A stretch of DNA of 12,462 nucleotides from Candidatus Avelusimicrobium alvi (GTDB lineage Bacteria > Elusimicrobiota > Elusimicrobia > Elusimicrobiales > Elusimicrobiaceae), in NCBI GenBank assembly GCA_002329395.1, contig DCTQ01000105.1, positions 2,752 through 15,213 of the forward strand, in the 5' to 3' direction. Positions 1-7,636 of this stretch are shown here, piece by piece. A program made the position numbers and the translations under genes. A model generated the notes under the pieces. The model saw nothing but the letters and a program-made list of their open reading frames with translations, was not told where the DNA came from and searched no databases. Every line of letters starts with the position of its first letter. Position 1 is the stretch's first letter.

Positions 1-213
1 ATTTTTAAACGCCACGCCGTCAAACGGCAGGGCTTTGTACACCGCTTCTTTCGCCGCAAACCGCACGGCCAAATGCTGGTATTTGTTTTTGCGCGCCAGG
101 CAGTACGCGATTTCTTCCGGCGAGAACACGCGCTCCAGCGCGCCCGGTTTTTGGGCGAACGCCTCAATGCGTTTTACTTCCACCAGGTCCGTCCCTAAAC
201 CGATTACGTTCAT
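1..213 (-). CDS. acpS: Holo-[acyl-carrier-protein] synthase, N-terminal part (cut by window edge)
   Basis: Only the first 71 codons are present; the gene runs off the left edge, and the family is usually about 120-126 residues. AcpS transfers the 4'-phosphopantetheine arm of coenzyme A to a serine of acyl carrier protein, switching on fatty-acid synthesis in the cytoplasm. The translation opens with the family signature GLGTDLVEVKRI (residues 5-16), containing the metal-binding Asp9, and later has RFAAKEAVYKAL (51-62), whose Glu56 matches the second metal ligand. The ATG (213-211) shares one base with the glmS stop codon (TAATG), and a GGTGGA element just upstream can serve as ribosome-binding site, so translation is probably coupled to glmS. 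AcpS next to PdxJ is familiar from enteric bacteria; here glmS sits between them. Identity is secure; only the C-terminal part is unseen. Confidence 0.95.
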   Translation of the reverse strand, partial: MNVIGLGTDLVEVKRIEAFAQKPGALERVFSPEEIAYCLARKNKYQHLAVRFAAKEAVYKALPFDGVAFKN

Positions 214-2054
214 TATTCCACCGTTACGCTTTTGGCCAAATTGCGCGGCTGGTCAATGTCGCAGCCGAGGCGTTTGGCAATCCAATACGCCAAAAACTGC
301 AGCGGCACCACATTGATTACCGGCTGTAAAAATTCGCCGGCTTGCGGCACAATAATTAATTTGTCCGCCACGCCGCGCGCCTGCTTGGCGCCCGCTTTTG
401 TGGTAACGGCCACGACAAACGCCCCGCGCGCCCGGCACTCCTGGCAGGCGGAAAGCATTTTTTCAAACAGCGCGTCGTGCGGCATAATCATAATGACGGG
501 CGTGCCTTTATCAATCACCGAAATCGGCCCGTGTTTGATTTCGCCCGCAGCGAAACCTTCCGCGCTTCGGTACGAAACTTCCTTGAGTTTCAGCGCGCCT
601 TCCAGTGCAATCGGAAAGTTGACGTTGCGGCCCAAAAAGATGAACCGGTCCGCTTTATAAATTTTGCGCGTTAAATGGCGCACGTCATATTCCAATTTCA
701 CCACTTCGCTCATGGATTTAGAAAGCGTCAGCAGTTCTTTATAAAGTTTGTCAAACACCGTTTTGCTTAAATTGCCGTTGGCCTGCCCCAAAAACACCGC
801 CAGCGCATACATAGAAGTAATTTGGCTGGTAAACGCTTTGGTGGAGGCCACGCTGATTTCCGGCCCGCAGTGCGTAAAGAACGTACTGTCGCACGTGCGG
901 GTGAGCGTAGAGCCCAGCACATTACACACCGCCAGCGTGCGGAACCCCAGCGACTGCGCTTTCTTCACCGCGCCGATGGTGTCCGCCGTTTCGCCGGACT
1001 GGCTGATGGCCACCGCCAGCGTATGCGGCAGCTGCGGCACCGAGCGGTATTTGTATTCGCTCGCCAAATCCACGCTTACCGGAATGCCGGCCAGCTGTTC
1101 AATATAGTATTTGCCCACCAGGCCCGCGTGGTAGGCGGTGCCGCAGGCGATAATATGAATGTTGCGCAGTTTGCGGATGCCTTCGGTGTCCAGCCCCAGG
1201 ATTTTGCCAAAGTCCGTGCGCGCGGTGCGCAGGGTGTCTTCTATGGCTTGGGGCTGGTCGTAAATTTCTTTGAGCATAAAATGCTCGTAGCCGCCTTTTT
1301 CGGCGGTTTGCTGGTCCCACGAAATTTTAACGGGTTTGGGTTTTGCTTCTTTGCCGTCTTTGCCGATGACGGTTACTCCGTCCACGTGCAAAACGGCGAT
1401 TTCGCCGTCTTCCAAAAACAGCACTTTGTTGGTGTGTTTTAAAAAAGCGGGCACGTCGGACGCTAAAAAGTTTTCGTTTTTGCCCAGGCCAACCACCATC
1501 GGGCTCTGGTTTTTTACGCCGATCAGCAGCCCGGGCGTGCGCGCCCACAATACGCCGTACGCAAACGCGCCGGAAATTTCTTTATTGGTCTTTTGGACGG
1601 CTTTTAACAAACGGTCCGGGTCGTTAGACGCGCGCACATGAAGCAGGTTTTCTTCAATCAAATGCGCGATGACTTCGGTGTCCGTTTCGCTTTTAAAACG
1701 GTGCCCGCGCGATTCCAGCTTGGCGCGCAGCGTCAGGTAGTTTTCAATAATGCCGTTGTGCACGACGACGATGTCGCCCGTGCAGTCCGTATGCGGGTGG
1801 GAGTTTTCTTCGCTCGGTTTGCCGTGCGTGGCCCACCGCGTATGGCCGATGCCCGTGCCGCCTTTGGGGTTGGCGATAAGGGCGGCTTTTTCCAGCTCCG
1901 CCACTTTACCCACCGCGCGCACGGTAACCAGGCTTCCGTCCTGAATAATGGAAATGCCCGCCGAATCATACCCGCGGTATTCCAATTTTTTGAGACCGTC
2001 AATAATATAAGGAACGCTGTTGTTGTTGCCTACATATCCGATGATTCCGCACAT
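213..2054 (-). CDS. glmS: Glutamine--fructose-6-phosphate aminotransferase (isomerizing)
   Basis: GlmS makes glucosamine-6-phosphate from fructose-6-phosphate and glutamine, the entry step to UDP-GlcNAc for the cell wall. The protein is 613 residues, close to the usual 609. It starts MCGIIGYVG, so Cys2 becomes the N-terminal nucleophile of a class II glutamine amidotransferase domain (about 2-220), with HTRWATHGKP (71-80) and HNGIIENY (99-106). Two sugar-isomerase (SIS) domains follow: CGTAYHAG (304-311), SQSGETADT (351-359) and STKAFTSQ (404-411) belong to the first. The isomerase residues are present as Glu492, His508 in KHGP, and Lys608 in the conserved C-terminal NLAKSVTVE. An AGGAG ribosome-binding site (2061-2065) overlaps the pdxJ stop codon, 6 bases before the ATG. 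The 9-bp gap leaves no room for a glmS ribozyme. No key residue is missing; identification is very secure. Confidence 0.98.
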   Translation of the reverse strand: MCGIIGYVGNNNSVPYIIDGLKKLEYRGYDSAGISIIQDGSLVTVRAVGKVAELEKAALIANPKGGTGIGHTRWATHGKPSEENSHPHTDCTGDIVVVHNGIIENYLTLRAKLESRGHRFKSETDTEVIAHLIEENLLHVRASNDPDRLLKAVQKTNKEISGAFAYGVLWARTPGLLIGVKNQSPMVVGLGKNENFLASDVPAFLKHTNKVLFLEDGEIAVLHVDGVTVIGKDGKEAKPKPVKISWDQQTAEKGGYEHFMLKEIYDQPQAIEDTLRTARTDFGKILGLDTEGIRKLRNIHIIACGTAYHAGLVGKYYIEQLAGIPVSVDLASEYKYRSVPQLPHTLAVAISQSGETADTIGAVKKAQSLGFRTLAVCNVLGSTLTRTCDSTFFTHCGPEISVASTKAFTSQITSMYALAVFLGQANGNLSKTVFDKLYKELLTLSKSMSEVVKLEYDVRHLTRKIYKADRFIFLGRNVNFPIALEGALKLKEVSYRSAEGFAAGEIKHGPISVIDKGTPVIMIMPHDALFEKMLSACQECRARGAFVVAVTTKAGAKQARGVADKLIIVPQAGEFLQPVINVVPLQFLAYWIAKRLGCDIDQPRNLAKSVTVE

Positions 2055-2063
2055 AGCACGCTC

Positions 2064-2780
2064 CTATAAAAGCCCTTTCATCTCGCTTACGGCCGTAGGA
2101 AGCCCCGCGAATACGGAGCGCGTAACAATGGAAAAACCAATGTTCATGCACGCCATCCCGCCAATGTCCGCCACGGCCAGCACGTTGTGGTAATCCAGCC
2201 CGTGCCCGGCATGCACTTCCAGGCCGAGTTCCTTGGCCAGCAGGGTGGAAAGCGCCAGATCCTGCAATAATTTCTGCGCGCGTTTGGGGGTGGCTGCCTC
2301 GCTATAATCGCGGGTGCACAGTTCCACAATGTCCGCGCCCAGCTTGGCCGCCGCACGCACGTCGGCCGCTTCGGGGCTGATAAACAGGCTGACTAAAATG
2401 CCTTTTTTATGCAGTTTTTCAATCATTTCCAGCAGGCGTTTGGTTACTTTAGGCGTAAATTTCAGGCCGCCCGTGGTGGTTACTTCGCCCGGTTCTTCCG
2501 GCACGATGCAGACGGAAAAAGGCTTATATTTCAGCGCGGCTTTTTCCAGCTCCGGCGTGTAGGAACATTCCAAATGGATTTTGCCCGGAAACGTTTTGCA
2601 CAGCCGGGCCACGTCTTTCTCGTTAATATGACGCTGGTCTTTGCGCAAATGGACGACGATGTAATCCGCCCCGGTGCCCAGGCACACGGCCGCGGCGTCC
2701 ACCGGGTCCGGGTAGGGCGCGCGGCGCGCCTGGCGCAGCGTGGCGATATGGTCTATGTTTACCCCTAATTTCAAAGTCAT
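2064..2780 (-). CDS. pdxJ: Pyridoxine 5'-phosphate synthase
   Basis: PdxJ condenses 1-deoxy-D-xylulose 5-phosphate with 3-amino-2-oxopropyl phosphate to give pyridoxine 5'-phosphate, the last ring-forming step of the DXP-dependent vitamin B6 route. The protein has 238 residues, normal for this TIM-barrel family. Recognisable segments are VNIDHIATLRQARR (7-20), VHLRKDQRHI (43-52, with His44 and His51), HLEC with catalytic Glu71, PEEPGEVTT (94-102), HAGHGLDYHNV (190-200, with His193) and NIGFSIVTRSVFAGL (213-227). Several positions depart from the usual family sequence: Thr103 where TTEGG has Glu, CTR (155-157) where HTG is usual, and Phe216 where NIGH has His. The three main catalytic residues (His44, Glu71, His193) remain. 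The ATG overlaps the glmM stop (ATGA), with a strong GGAGGT site at 2787-2792. The family is certain; full activity is likely but less certain because of the substitutions. Confidence 0.95.
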   Translation of the reverse strand: MTLKLGVNIDHIATLRQARRAPYPDPVDAAAVCLGTGADYIVVHLRKDQRHINEKDVARLCKTFPGKIHLECSYTPELEKAALKYKPFSVCIVPEEPGEVTTTGGLKFTPKVTKRLLEMIEKLHKKGILVSLFISPEAADVRAAAKLGADIVELCTRDYSEAATPKRAQKLLQDLALSTLLAKELGLEVHAGHGLDYHNVLAVADIGGMACMNIGFSIVTRSVFAGLPTAVSEMKGLL

Positions 2781-4129
2781 TTGCGCACCTCCGTTTTTTG
2801 TTGGTACAAGGCTTCCACTTCGTTCATCACGCGGTCCACCGCCGTTTCTTCTTCCCCCTCCACCAAAATGCGGAGCTTGGGCTCGGTGCCGCTGTAGCGC
2901 ACGATGACGCGGCCTTTGCCGTTCATCGTTTTTTCAATTTCCGCCACGCCGGACAAAAATCCGTCCAGGCTTTCCAGCGGCGGTTTCTGCTCCACGTGCA
3001 CGGCTTTTAATTTGCTGGGATATTTTTTCCACCGGTCGGCGAACCAGCTGGCCGGATGACCGGATTTTTTAACAAACTGTAAAAACTGCAGGGCGGACAA
3101 AATGCCGTCGCCCGTGTTGGCAAAGCGGCGGAAAATGATGTGGCCGGACGTCTCTCCCCCCAGCGCCAAATCGCCTTTTTCCAGCGCCTCGGAGACGTAT
3201 TTGTCCCCCACCGTGGTCAGCTCCACTTCTACGCCGTGCTCTTTTAAGTAGTTGATGCAGCCCAGGTTGGCCATAATGGTCAGCACCGCTTTGTTGCCGC
3301 TTAACAGGCCGGCTTCTTTCATGCACAGGGCCGAAGCGGAGATGATATTGTCCCCGTCCAGCTGGCGGCCTTTTTCGTCGGACGCAATCACGCGGTCCGC
3401 GTCGCCGTCAAAGCTAAACCCGATAAAAGCGTTTTCTTTCACGGTCAGCCGCTGCATAAAATCCGTATGCAGCGCGCCCACGTTTTTGTTGATGTTCGTG
3501 CCGTCCGGCTTGGCGCCGGTAACCACCACGTCCATCCCCAGGCCGGCAAAGACGTTTACCGCCACTTTGGAGCTGGCGCCGTTGGCGCAGTCCAGCACCA
3601 CTTTGGTGCCTTTGAGCAGGCCGGCGTCCACGGTGGACATTAAAAATTTTTCGTATTCTTTTATCAGGGCTTCGTTCTCTTCAAACGAACCTTTGGGGGC
3701 GGGTACGGCTTGCAGGGTTTCAATTTCGGCTTCAATGGAGTTTTCCAATTCTTCGGGCAGTTTTGTGCCGTGGTTGGTAAAGAATTTGATGCCGTTAAAT
3801 TCCGCCGGATTGTGGCTGGCGGAAATAACCACGCCGCACAGACTGCCGGTTTGCTTGACCAGATAGGCCACGGCCGGGGTGGGCGCGACGCCTACGCTGA
3901 TGACGTTGGCGCCGCTGGCGCGGATGCCTTTTTCCAGCGCGGCCAAAATGGCCGGGCCGGACGCGCGGGAGTCCTGCGCGATAATCACCTGGGGCTTTAA
4001 ATGCTCTTCTTTGGCGTATTCCTGCAATTCGCGTAAAGCGGCATAGCCCAATTTTTGGATGAAGTCATCCACCAACGGGAACTGGCCGGCTACGGCGCGG
4101 ACCCCGTCGGTTCCAAAGTACTTTCCCAT
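2777..4129 (-). CDS. glmM: Phosphoglucosamine mutase
   Basis: GlmM interconverts glucosamine-6-phosphate and glucosamine-1-phosphate, the step after GlmS toward UDP-GlcNAc. The protein has 450 residues, the usual length, and shows the alpha-D-phosphohexomutase layout. It starts GKYFGTDGVR (2-11). The phosphoserine loop ISASHNP (102-108) has Ser105 as the phospho-acceptor; the Mg2+ loop DGDADR is at 241-246; the sugar-binding loop GGETSGH is at 324-330; the phosphate-binding loop RYSGTEPKLRI is at 411-421. The start is supported by AAGGA about 8 bases before the ATG. The next gene upstream, ftsH, ends 82 bp away, and the downstream pdxJ overlaps by 4 bp. Phosphomannomutases are related, but the GKYFGTDGVR opening and the presence of glmS in the same unit favour glucosamine as substrate. 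Confidence 0.97.
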   Translation of the reverse strand: MGKYFGTDGVRAVAGQFPLVDDFIQKLGYAALRELQEYAKEEHLKPQVIIAQDSRASGPAILAALEKGIRASGANVISVGVAPTPAVAYLVKQTGSLCGVVISASHNPAEFNGIKFFTNHGTKLPEELENSIEAEIETLQAVPAPKGSFEENEALIKEYEKFLMSTVDAGLLKGTKVVLDCANGASSKVAVNVFAGLGMDVVVTGAKPDGTNINKNVGALHTDFMQRLTVKENAFIGFSFDGDADRVIASDEKGRQLDGDNIISASALCMKEAGLLSGNKAVLTIMANLGCINYLKEHGVEVELTTVGDKYVSEALEKGDLALGGETSGHIIFRRFANTGDGILSALQFLQFVKKSGHPASWFADRWKKYPSKLKAVHVEQKPPLESLDGFLSGVAEIEKTMNGKGRVIVRYSGTEPKLRILVEGEEETAVDRVMNEVEALYQQKTEVRK

Positions 4130-4211
4130 ACGTTGCTTCCTTTTGCGCCAAGTGCGGGCACCACAGCCCCGGACCTGCGCGGTAACGTCCCGGCCCAGCG
4201 GTCAAACGGCC

Positions 4212-6143
4212 TTAAAAGAGTTCCGCCTGTTGAGCCTCCGGCCTTTCGGCTTTCGGCGCCTTCGGTTCCTCTTTTACGGGTTCTTGCGCTGCGGGCTCGC
4301 GCGAAGCGTCCTCGTTCGCGGCGGGTTTCAAGCCCAGGATGTCGTCAATCTCGGCGGCGTCCACCACTTCTTTTGCGAGCAGTGTTTCCACCAGTTTGTC
4401 GAACGCGGCGCGGTTGGACACGATAATGTCTTTCGCGCGCGCATAGGACGACTTAATCAAATTCATAATTTCTTCGTCAATGGTACGGGCCAGTTCCTGC
4501 GAGTATGTCGTATGGCGCGAAAGGTCGCGCCCCAGGAACACTTCGCCTTCTTCGCCGCTGGGCAGGGCAATGGGGCCGAGTTTTTCGCTCATTCCCAGCT
4601 CCACCACCATCTTGCGGGCGTAGGCCATGGTTTTGTTCAAATCGTCGCTCGCGCCGGAGGTAATTTCCCCGAACACGATTTCTTCGGCCGCGCGGCCGGC
4701 CAGCAGGATGCAGATTTTGTCCAGCATTTCGGACTTGCTGACTAAGAATTTATCCTCCAGCGGCAGCTGCAGCGTGTAGCCCAGCGCCTGGCCGCGGGGG
4801 ATGATGGTAACTTTGTGCACCGGGTCGGAATGGTTCGTCAGGCGCGCCACCACGGTGTGCCCCACTTCGTGCGCGGCAATCACGCGCTGTTCGTGCTTGG
4901 AGATGATACGGCTTTTTTTCTGCGGGCCGGCAATCACGCGCTCCACGGCTTCGTCCATATCGCTTTTGGTAACGGCTTCTTTGTCGGCGCGGGCGGCCAG
5001 GATGGCGGCCTCGTTGACGACGTTAGCCAAGTCCGCCCCCACAAAACCGGGCGTGCCTTTGGCGACGGTTTTCAAATCCACGTCTTCGCCGAGTTTCACT
5101 TTTTTGGCGTGTACTTTTAAAATTTCTTCGCGGCCTTTTAAGTCCGGCGCGGGGACGGAGATATGCCGGTCAAAACGGCCGGGGCGGATGAGCGCCGGGT
5201 CCAGCACGTCGGGGCGGTTGGTGGAGGCCATTAAAATAATGCCCTGCTTGCTTTCAAAACCATCCAGTTCAATCAGCAGCTGGTTGAGCGTTTGTTCGCG
5301 CTCGTCGTGTCCGCCGCCGATGCCGGCAAAGCGGCGTCTGCCCACGGCGTCCAGCTCGTCAATAAAAATGATGGCCGGAGAATTCTTCTTGGCTTGGTCA
5401 AACAAGTCGCGCACGCGCGCCGCGCCCACGCCCACGAACATTTCCACAAATTCGGAAGCGGAAGCGGAAAAGAACGCCACGCCGGCTTCTCCCGCCACGG
5501 CTTTGGCCAGCAGGGTTTTACCCGTGCCGGGCGCGCCGTAAAGCAGTACGCCTTTGGGCAGTTTGCCGCCGAGTTTTTGGAATTTTTTCGGGTTTTTTAA
5601 AAATTTGATGACGTCTTCCAGCTCTTCTTTGGCTTCTTCGCAGCCGGCCACGTCTTTAAAGGTGACGGTTTGCTGGGACGGGTCCTGCATTTTGGCCTTG
5701 GAGCGCGCAAAGTTCATCGCGCTTTTGCCGTCGCTTCTCTGCGGGCGCAGAAAAATAAACCACCACAGCCCCACCAGGAGCACAATCCACAGCAGGTTGA
5801 ACAAAATGTTGCCCACCCAGCTGTTGTCCTGCTCGGCTTTGTATTTCACGTTGGCGGCAGAGAGCTCTTTTACCAGTTCCGGGTCTTCCATGCGCACCGT
5901 TTTAAACGGCGCGAACTGGCCCTCGGCGTTTTTGTACATACCGGTAATCACGCCCGGAGCCACCGTTAAATCCGACACTTCGGCCGCGGCCACTTTGTGT
6001 TTGAAGTCGGAATAATCCAGCTCCGTCTGCTTGGCGCCCGGCTTGTTAAAAATTAACACCGCCAGGGCGAAAATGGCCAGCCACCCCACGATTTGTCCTA
6101 CGGAAATGATTTTGCGGCTGTTCGGATTTTTGTTGTTCTTCAT
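4212..6143 (-). CDS. ftsH: ATP-dependent zinc metalloprotease FtsH
   Basis: FtsH is a hexameric AAA+ protease anchored in the inner membrane that removes misassembled membrane proteins and selected regulators. At 643 residues it is of normal length. There are two membrane segments (about 17-33 and 110-132) around a short periplasmic domain. The AAA+ domain has Walker A GAPGTGKT (203-210), Walker [10 protein letters not shown] (258-266) and the second region of homology [18 protein letters not shown] (309-326). The zinc protease motif is HEVGH (425-429; HEAGH is more common), with Asp501 in GASDDL as the likely third ligand. The tail after about 605 is rich in Ala, Glu, Pro and Lys and looks disordered. 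The ATG shares a base with the hpt stop (TAATG), and no good ribosome-binding site is seen, so coupling to hpt is likely. hpt-ftsH adjacency is widespread in bacteria. Confidence 0.98.
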   Translation of the reverse strand: MKNNKNPNSRKIISVGQIVGWLAIFALAVLIFNKPGAKQTELDYSDFKHKVAAAEVSDLTVAPGVITGMYKNAEGQFAPFKTVRMEDPELVKELSAANVKYKAEQDNSWVGNILFNLLWIVLLVGLWWFIFLRPQRSDGKSAMNFARSKAKMQDPSQQTVTFKDVAGCEEAKEELEDVIKFLKNPKKFQKLGGKLPKGVLLYGAPGTGKTLLAKAVAGEAGVAFFSASASEFVEMFVGVGAARVRDLFDQAKKNSPAIIFIDELDAVGRRRFAGIGGGHDEREQTLNQLLIELDGFESKQGIILMASTNRPDVLDPALIRPGRFDRHISVPAPDLKGREEILKVHAKKVKLGEDVDLKTVAKGTPGFVGADLANVVNEAAILAARADKEAVTKSDMDEAVERVIAGPQKKSRIISKHEQRVIAAHEVGHTVVARLTNHSDPVHKVTIIPRGQALGYTLQLPLEDKFLVSKSEMLDKICILLAGRAAEEIVFGEITSGASDDLNKTMAYARKMVVELGMSEKLGPIALPSGEEGEVFLGRDLSRHTTYSQELARTIDEEIMNLIKSSYARAKDIIVSNRAAFDKLVETLLAKEVVDAAEIDDILGLKPAANEDASREPAAQEPVKEEPKAPKAERPEAQQAELF

Positions 6144-6673
6144 TATTTTCTAAATACCCCTATATACGGCAAGTTGCGGTACAGCTCGTTGTAATCCAGC
6201 CCGTAACCGATGACAAATTCGTTCTCCACGGTAAAACCCACATATTTCGGGTGTACGTCGGCTTTGCGGTTGCAGGGCTTGTCCAGCAGGCAGCAAATTT
6301 CAATGCTGGCCGCGCCACGGTTTTTTAAATTGCCCATCAGATATTCCAGCGTCAGCCCCGTATCCACAATATCTTCCACGATAACCACATGGCGGCCTTT
6401 GATGCTTTCGCGCAAATCCAGCATGGTGCGCACCTGCCCGGTGCTGGCCGTTCCGCCCGCATACGAGGAAAGACACATAAAATCCATATTACAGTCCACG
6501 CTGATGTTTTTCATCAGGTCCGAATAAAACAAAATGCAGCCGCGCAAAATACCGACGAAAAGCGGAAGTTTGCCGCGGTAGTCGGCGGAAATTTCGCGGC
6601 CCAGTTCGGCCACCCGGCCGGCTAATTGTTGTTCCGAAAATAAAACGCGTTCCAAAACGGGGTTTTCAGGCAT
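6143..6673 (-). CDS. hpt: Hypoxanthine phosphoribosyltransferase
   Basis: This enzyme salvages hypoxanthine, and usually guanine, by coupling it to PRPP to give IMP or GMP in the cytoplasm. From the chosen start the protein has 176 residues, standard for bacterial Hpt. Visible motifs are GILRGC (41-46), the flexible loop SSYAGGTASTG (69-79), the PRPP-binding motif VVIVEDIVDTGLT (96-108), and DKP (131-133) plus FVIGYGLDYNELYRNLPYIG (153-172) in the purine-binding end. The frame is open further upstream, to a GTG at 6814, but that extension would cross the terminator at 6722-6758 and does not look like the family. The ATG at 6673 follows a GGAGGG ribosome-binding site and gives the usual N-terminus. 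ftsH follows with a TAATG overlap. Substrate preference between hypoxanthine, guanine and xanthine cannot be read from the sequence with certainty. Confidence 0.95.
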   Translation of the reverse strand: MPENPVLERVLFSEQQLAGRVAELGREISADYRGKLPLFVGILRGCILFYSDLMKNISVDCNMDFMCLSSYAGGTASTGQVRTMLDLRESIKGRHVVIVEDIVDTGLTLEYLMGNLKNRGAASIEICCLLDKPCNRKADVHPKYVGFTVENEFVIGYGLDYNELYRNLPYIGVFRK

Positions 6674-6676
6674 ATG

Positions 6677-6682
6677 CCCTCC
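6677..6682 (-). promoter_or_regulatory. Ribosome-binding site that fixes the hpt start
   Basis: The minus strand reads GGAGGG followed by CAT and then the ATG at 6673. This is the best Shine-Dalgarno match in the stretch between the terminator and hpt, and it supports the short form of the protein. The spacing of 3-4 bases is on the short side. Confidence 0.7.
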
Positions 6683-6689
6683 AATAGAG

Positions 6690-6695
6690 AATATA
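6690..6695 (-). promoter_or_regulatory. Possible -10 element for hpt-ftsH
   Basis: TATATT on the minus strand lies about 17 bases before the hpt start codon and just downstream of the intrinsic terminator that ends the mutS-mutL unit, so a promoter is expected here. No convincing -35 element is seen at the right distance, and the implied leader would be only about 10 bases. Tentative. Confidence 0.25.
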
Positions 6696-6721
6696 CATAA
6701 AGGATACCTTTTTTTCGGCCT

Positions 6722-6758
6722 AAAGAAAAGAGAAAGGAGCCGTGAAAAGGCTCCTTTC
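6722..6758 (-). terminator. Intrinsic terminator after the mutS-mutL-redox unit
   Basis: A perfect 10-bp inverted repeat (6732-6741 with 6749-6758) encloses a 7-base loop. On the minus strand it is followed directly by TCTTTTCTTT (6731-6722). It lies about 90 bases past the stop of the upstream redox gene and before hpt, so it separates the two minus-strand transcription units. On the plus strand no T-run follows the stem, so it points one way. Confidence 0.85.
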
Positions 6759-6850
6759 CAAATTTCCGCGCGCAAGATGCCGCGCCCCGGCGGCTCCACG
6801 CCGTACAGCCGCACGCTTTCATCCGCCCAAAACCGTGTTACCGCAACTTG

Positions 6851-7633
6851 CTAAATAAAAAATTCGGGCTCTTTGCGCGCGCCGTGTTTAAAAGCAAACA
6901 CTTTTTCGGCCAGCGCAAGCGCAATTTTATTAAGCCCCCGCGCACCAGCCGGGCACACGCTTATACAGCGCATACACGAAATACAGCGCGTTTTATCCGT
7001 CTGCTCCGGCGCGTCCGCCGGGATGGCGTTTACCGGGCATTCGCGCGCACATTTGCCGCATTGGATACACGCGGCGGAAGCGGCGGGTTTAAACGGAATA
7101 TTCGGATATGCCATATATGGGCGGCGGCCTTTAACGAACGGCAGGGAGAGGGAAGAAATGTCCGCCGCGTTTTCCAGCTTGCGCCAAACAGCCTGCGCAA
7201 ACGCCGCGAGCTTTTCGCGGTCCGCCGCGTCCGGCCGTCCGGCGGCGACGGAGTGCATAATAGAATGTTCCGCCACCGGCGCGGCGCAGGCGGCGGGCAC
7301 CAATCCGCCGGCAAGGGCCAAATCGCACATTTCAAGCAGGGCGTCGTCATAATCCCGGTTGCCGAATACGGCCAGCAGAACGGCGGGCGTTTGGGTTCCT
7401 TTTAATTGTAAAAACCGCTCCTTCGCCGCGGCGGGAATGCGGCCGCCGTAAACCGGGGCCGCCCACACGGCCAGCTCATCCGGGCCGAACGTACGCGCAA
7501 AACCGCGTGCGGAAAAGGGCGTAATATCTATTTTTTCAGCAGGCAGAGGCAGGGCGGATAAAAACGCATCGGCCGTTTTTTCGGTCAGGCCGGTTGCGCT
7601 GAAAAACACGCAGGTGATTTTAGTTATCTTCAT
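6851..7633 (-). CDS. EFR1-like flavodoxin/2[4Fe-4S] ferredoxin protein
   Basis: This is a 260-residue cytoplasmic redox protein. The N-terminal part (about 1-155) looks flavodoxin-like: a beta strand ends in FFSATGLTEKTA (10-21), resembling the FMN-phosphate loop, with a second conserved stretch APVYGGRIP (59-67). The C-terminal part carries two 4Fe-4S motifs, CIQCGKCARECP (189-200; Cys189, 192, 195, 199) and CISCMRCISVCP (217-228; Cys217, 220, 223, 227). This layout matches the proteins annotated as EFR1-family ferredoxins, common in strict anaerobes and of unknown physiological role; electron transfer between FMN and iron-sulfur centres is the natural inference. The ATG is 3 bp past the mutL stop, so it is almost surely cotranscribed with mutS-mutL. 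No partner enzyme is nearby. Family-level assignment is good; substrate and partner are unknown. Confidence 0.85.
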   Translation of the reverse strand: MKITKITCVFFSATGLTEKTADAFLSALPLPAEKIDITPFSARGFARTFGPDELAVWAAPVYGGRIPAAAKERFLQLKGTQTPAVLLAVFGNRDYDDALLEMCDLALAGGLVPAACAAPVAEHSIMHSVAAGRPDAADREKLAAFAQAVWRKLENAADISSLSLPFVKGRRPYMAYPNIPFKPAASAACIQCGKCARECPVNAIPADAPEQTDKTRCISCMRCISVCPAGARGLNKIALALAEKVFAFKHGARKEPEFFI

Positions 7634-7636
7634 ACA

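Noticed and set aside
822..1442. Long plus-strand open frame inside glmS (206 codons)
   Set aside because: It lies entirely opposite a certain glmS gene; its residues resemble no family, and it reflects GC-biased codon use of the real gene. The same holds for other plus-strand frames opposite glmM, ftsH, mutL and mutS.
2055..2100. glmS ribozyme/riboswitch upstream of glmS
   Set aside because: Only 9 bp separate pdxJ and glmS; there is no space for the ribozyme and no resemblance to its core.
4130..4211. Promoter in the ftsH-glmM gap (TTGACC on the minus strand)
   Set aside because: The -35-like hexamer has no -10 element at 16-18 bp. The gap also shows only imperfect pairing, so no terminator or promoter is claimed.
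6143..6814. Longer hpt form starting at a GTG at 6814
   Set aside because: The extra 47 residues would be encoded across a strong intrinsic terminator and do not match Hpt proteins; a ribosome-binding site precedes the ATG at 6673.
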